18,752 nucleotides of DNA. It comes from Acidobacteria bacterium Mor1 (GTDB lineage Bacteria > Acidobacteriota > Polarisedimenticolia > Polarisedimenticolales > Polarisedimenticolaceae). This document shows positions 15,884 through 18,752 of this stretch, in pieces; position 1 is the stretch's first letter; each line of letters starts with the position of its first letter. The stretch spans positions 1,842,564 through 1,861,315 of the forward strand of contig CP011806.1 of NCBI GenBank assembly GCA_001664505.1, read 5' to 3'. Under the pieces are notes generated by a model, which saw only the letters and a program-made list of their open reading frames with translations, had not been told where the DNA came from and searched no databases. The translations under genes were made by a program, and so were the position numbers.

Positions 15884-18752
15884 ATGAAACGATCCGGGAC
15901 TACCGTGGGGAACCTAGCGTTCCTCTGCACGGCGCTGGTCATGGCGCTAGTCATTCTGGGGTGCGGCGTGGCCGTTGCGGACGAGATCCGCAGCGACGAA
16001 AGCGCTCGCACCTCGCAATCCGATCTGCAGGTCGACCAGGCCGAGCTCGAGCGCACCGAACCGGCGCTCTCGGGCCGCGCTTCGGCCGAAGACCTGAACC
16101 GCATCCAACTGCCGCCGCTGAAGGAAGGCGAAGTCCGCGACCCCAACCGGGTCAGCGTGCTGATCACCTTCGATCCTTCCGCCGGCCGGCTGTCCGGCGA
16201 GCGCAACGAACTCAAGGAGTTGGTGCGCGCCCGGGGCGGCTACCTGCGCTACGAGTACGGCCAGATCATGCCGGACATGATCAACATGCGGAACGTGCCG
16301 AGCGAGATGCTCGACACCCTGCGCAGCCTGCCAGGCGTGGTCAAGGTCGAGCTCGACCAGTACCACCCGAACCTGGTGCGGCTGGACGAGGCGACTCCCG
16401 CCGTGCGCGCCACCACGGCCCAGCTCGCGGCTGCCGGGCACAACGTCGACGGTAGCGGCATCCGCGTCTGCGTCGCCGACACCGGCATCGACGGCGACCA
16501 CATCATGTACACCGACCGCATCGATACCGCGGCCGGCCGCGACTTCTACAACAACGACAACAACCCCGAGGATGACAACGGCCACGGCGCTCACGTCGCC
16601 GGTATCGCCGTCGGCGGCGTGCTCTCGGTGGACCTCGGCTGCGACGGTCCCGAGACCTTCCAGGGCGGCGCTCCCGGCGCGACCCTGATCGGCGCCAAGA
16701 TCCTCAACTCCTTCGGCGGCGGTAACGACTCCGACATCATCGCCGGCATCGACTACTGCGGTGACCAGAGCGCCAGCGGCGGCCGTGCCGACGTGATCAA
16801 CCTGAGCATCGGCACCGGCAACTTCACCAGCGGCTCCTGCACCCACTCCTGGGCGGTCGCGGCCAACAACGCCGTAGCCAACGGCGTGGTAGTCGTCGCC
16901 GCATCCGGTAACGAGAACAACTCCAACTCGATGGGTTCGCCGGCTTGCGGCCAGGACGTGATCGCCGTCGGCGCCACCTACAAAACCGACTACCCCAACT
17001 GCGAGGACAGCACGGCGAACTTCAACTGGGGCTCCTGCGTCGACAACAGCCCGTCGGCCAACGACGTGGTCTGCTTCAGCAACGAGAGTGACCACCTGGA
17101 CGTCTCGGCGCCGGGTTCGGTGATCCTCTCGGCCAGCACCGCCGCCGGCGGCAGCTCGATCACCGGCCAGAGCGGCACCAGCATGGCCTCGCCGATGGTC
17201 GCCGGTATCGCCGCGTTGATCCTCGAGGCGGACCCGACCCTGACGCCCGCCGAGGTGCGCCAGATCCTGCGGGACGGCGCCGTCGACCTCGGGCCCGCCG
17301 GCTTCGACCGGGGCTACGGCCACGGTTTTGCCGACGCGATCAACTCACTGAACCTCGTCGGCCCTTGCGGCAACGACGGCGACTGCGACGACGGCCTGTT
17401 CTGTAACGGCGCCGAGACCTGCAACGCCGGCAGCTGCGAGTCGGGCACCGCCCCCTGCGGCAGCGGCACCTGCGACGAGGCCACCGACACCTGCACCCAG
17501 CTCGCCTTCGAGTGGGACATGAGCAGCAACCCCGGCTGGACGATGGAAGGCCAGTGGCAGTACGGCCAGCCCACCGGCGGCGGTGCCGAGCACGGCCTGC
17601 CCGATCCGACCAGCGGCGCCACGGGACCCAACGTCCTGGGCTACAACCTCAACGGGGACTACCCGGCCAACCTGCCGGAGACCCATCTGACGTCGACGGC
17701 GATCAACCTGTCGAGCTACACCAACGTGACCCTGCGCTTCCAGCGCTGGCTCAACGTCGAACAGCCGGCCTACGACCACGCCTACGTGCGGGTCAGCAAC
17801 AACGGCACCAGCTGGACCACGATCTGGGAGAACACCGCCGAGGTGACCGACTCCAGCTGGACCCAGCAGGAGTTCGACATTTCCTCGATCGCCGACAACC
17901 AGTCGACGGTCTACCTGCGCTGGACCATGGGCACCACCGACGGCTCCTGGTTCTACAGCGGCTGGAACATCGACGATGTGCAGATCTTCGCCACCGGCGG
18001 CGGCCCGACCTGTAGCGACGGCGTGCAGAACCAGGGTGAAGACCGCATCGACTGCGGCGGCCCCTGCGCAGCCTGCGAATGCACCACCGACGGCGCCTGT
18101 GACGACAACAACGTCTGTAACGGCGACGAGACCTGTGACGGCTTCGGCAGCTGTGCCGCCGGCACGCCTCCCGTCTGCGACGACGGCGCGTTCTGCAACG
18201 GCACCGAGACCTGCGACCCGGTCAACGGCTGTGAAGCCGGAACCCCGCCGAACTGCGACGACGGCGTCGGCTGCACGACCGATTCCTGCAACGAAGGCAC
18301 CGACTCCTGCGACAACACGCCGCAGAACAGCTCCTGCGACGACGGCCTCTACTGCAACGGCGCCGAGACCTGCGATGCCGTCAACGACTGCCAGGCCGGC
18401 AGCGACCCCTGCGGCGGCGGTGCCTGCGACGAAGCGGCCGACGTCTGCCTCGACTGCTCGGTCAACGCCGACTGTGACGACGGCCTGTTCTGCAACGGCG
18501 CCGAGATCTGTAACGCCGGCACCTGCGTCTCCGGCACTCCGGTCAACTGCGACGACGGCGTCGGATGTACCGCCGATTCCTGCAACGAAGGCACCGACTC
18601 CTGCAACAACACCCCGAACAACGGTGCCTGCGACGACGGCCTGTTCTGTAACGGCGCCGAGACCTGCGATGCGGTCAACGACTGCCTCGCCGGAACGGCC
18701 CCGAACTGTGACGACGGTGTCGGCTGCACCAGCGATTCCTGCAACGAAGGCA
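15884..18752 (+). CDS. Secreted S8 (subtilisin-like) protease with beta-sandwich and Cys-rich repeats (partial, 3' end outside window)
   Basis: 956 codons are open to the window edge. ATG 15884 has GGAGGGG at 15872-15878. An N-terminal hydrophobic signal (about 9-33) contains ILGC, a loose lipobox, and VAVADE, a possible Sec cleavage site, so lipoprotein or secreted remains open. An I9-like propeptide follows (about 85-150). The catalytic domain has Asp199 (VADTGIDGDH), His234 (NGHGAHVAG), an oxyanion ASGNE motif and Ser433 (SGTSMASPMVAG). Next come a Cys-rich unit (about 495-540), a beta-sandwich of the kind appended to secreted peptidases (about 545-705, ending GWNIDDVQIF), and at least eight CDDG-type Cys-rich repeats from residue 739 on. 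The number of Cys residues implies many disulfides and an extracytoplasmic location. The C-terminal end and any sorting tag are unseen. Confidence 0.93.
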   Translation, partial: MKRSGTTVGNLAFLCTALVMALVILGCGVAVADEIRSDESARTSQSDLQVDQAELERTEPALSGRASAEDLNRIQLPPLKEGEVRDPNRVSVLITFDPSAGRLSGERNELKELVRARGGYLRYEYGQIMPDMINMRNVPSEMLDTLRSLPGVVKVELDQYHPNLVRLDEATPAVRATTAQLAAAGHNVDGSGIRVCVADTGIDGDHIMYTDRIDTAAGRDFYNNDNNPEDDNGHGAHVAGIAVGGVLSVDLGCDGPETFQGGAPGATLIGAKILNSFGGGNDSDIIAGIDYCGDQSASGGRADVINLSIGTGNFTSGSCTHSWAVAANNAVANGVVVVAASGNENNSNSMGSPACGQDVIAVGATYKTDYPNCEDSTANFNWGSCVDNSPSANDVVCFSNESDHLDVSAPGSVILSASTAAGGSSITGQSGTSMASPMVAGIAALILEADPTLTPAEVRQILRDGAVDLGPAGFDRGYGHGFADAINSLNLVGPCGNDGDCDDGLFCNGAETCNAGSCESGTAPCGSGTCDEATDTCTQLAFEWDMSSNPGWTMEGQWQYGQPTGGGAEHGLPDPTSGATGPNVLGYNLNGDYPANLPETHLTSTAINLSSYTNVTLRFQRWLNVEQPAYDHAYVRVSNNGTSWTTIWENTAEVTDSSWTQQEFDISSIADNQSTVYLRWTMGTTDGSWFYSGWNIDDVQIFATGGGPTCSDGVQNQGEDRIDCGGPCAACECTTDGACDDNNVCNGDETCDGFGSCAAGTPPVCDDGAFCNGTETCDPVNGCEAGTPPNCDDGVGCTTDSCNEGTDSCDNTPQNSSCDDGLYCNGAETCDAVNDCQAGSDPCGGGACDEAADVCLDCSVNADCDDGLFCNGAEICNAGTCVSGTPVNCDDGVGCTADSCNEGTDSCNNTPNNGACDDGLFCNGAETCDAVNDCLAGTAPNCDDGVGCTSDSCNEG
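18098..18752 (+). repeat. Eight in-frame Cys-rich repeats, some nearly identical at DNA level
   Basis: Units begin with a CDD codon triplet at 18098, 18176, 18254, 18335, 18473, 18548, 18629 and 18707; most periods are 75-81 bp, and one is 138 bp owing to an inserted GGGACDEAADVC-like segment. Two kinds alternate: CDDGLFCNGAETC and CDDGVGCT.DSCNEGTDSC. The second kind (18254, 18548, 18707) is almost unchanged between copies even at silent sites, which points to recent duplication or gene conversion. A further unit lies at about 17383. Confidence 0.9.

Noticed and set aside
18098-18752. CRISPR-like array
   Set aside because: All periods are multiples of three and the repeats encode a Cys-rich protein; there are no unique spacers.

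Overview
This window is a GC-rich, gene-dense stretch of a Gram-negative (diderm) bacterial chromosome. It holds a twin-arginine translocase, a TonB-dependent outer-membrane receptor and a secreted subtilisin-like protease with long Cys-rich 'CDDG.FCNG.E.C' repeats. Such proteases are familiar from Acidobacteriota and Myxococcota, so one of those phyla is my best guess, by inference only. There are no tRNA, rRNA, insertion sequence or CRISPR signals. Ten CDSs are complete and two are cut by the window edges.

Layout. (1) 1-1417, minus strand: tatB-like gene, tatC and the start of a third gene, tightly packed as an operon. (2) 1418-1583: a divergent promoter region with a palindrome over the -35 of the tat promoter and a good TATAAT promoter for the plus-strand gene. 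(3) 1584-3173, plus: a CtpA/Prc-type S41 protease with a PDZ domain. (4) 3186-7011, minus: a Clp-type AAA+ ATPase with a novel N-terminal half, a coupled protein of unknown function (4-nt overlap) and, 137 bp downstream, a histidine-kinase-like protein with a degenerate ATPase domain. (5) 7303-9395, plus: groES and groEL behind a degenerate CIRCE operator, with a terminator-like hairpin between the two genes and a strong terminator after groEL. (6) 9487-15607, plus: a small His-rich/CxxC exported protein, then a four-gene overlapping operon of a TonB-dependent receptor, a NosF-like ABC ATPase and two DUF3526-type ABC-2 permeases. (7) 15884-18752, plus: an S8 protease running out of the window.

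Two assemblies look least explained. The first is receptor + ABC ATPase + two permeases, preceded by a putative metal-binding periplasmic protein. It joins an energised outer-membrane importer to an ABC module of the exporter-like ABC-2 class, with every junction a 4-nt overlap, so the parts are probably made in fixed ratio. The second is the AAA+/unknown-protein pair divergent from groESL across a CIRCE-like site. The AAA+ protein keeps the Clp D2 motor, a pore-loop aromatic and a ClpC-like VGF tripeptide, but has Asn in place of Thr/Ser at the end of Walker A and an N-terminal half I do not recognise.
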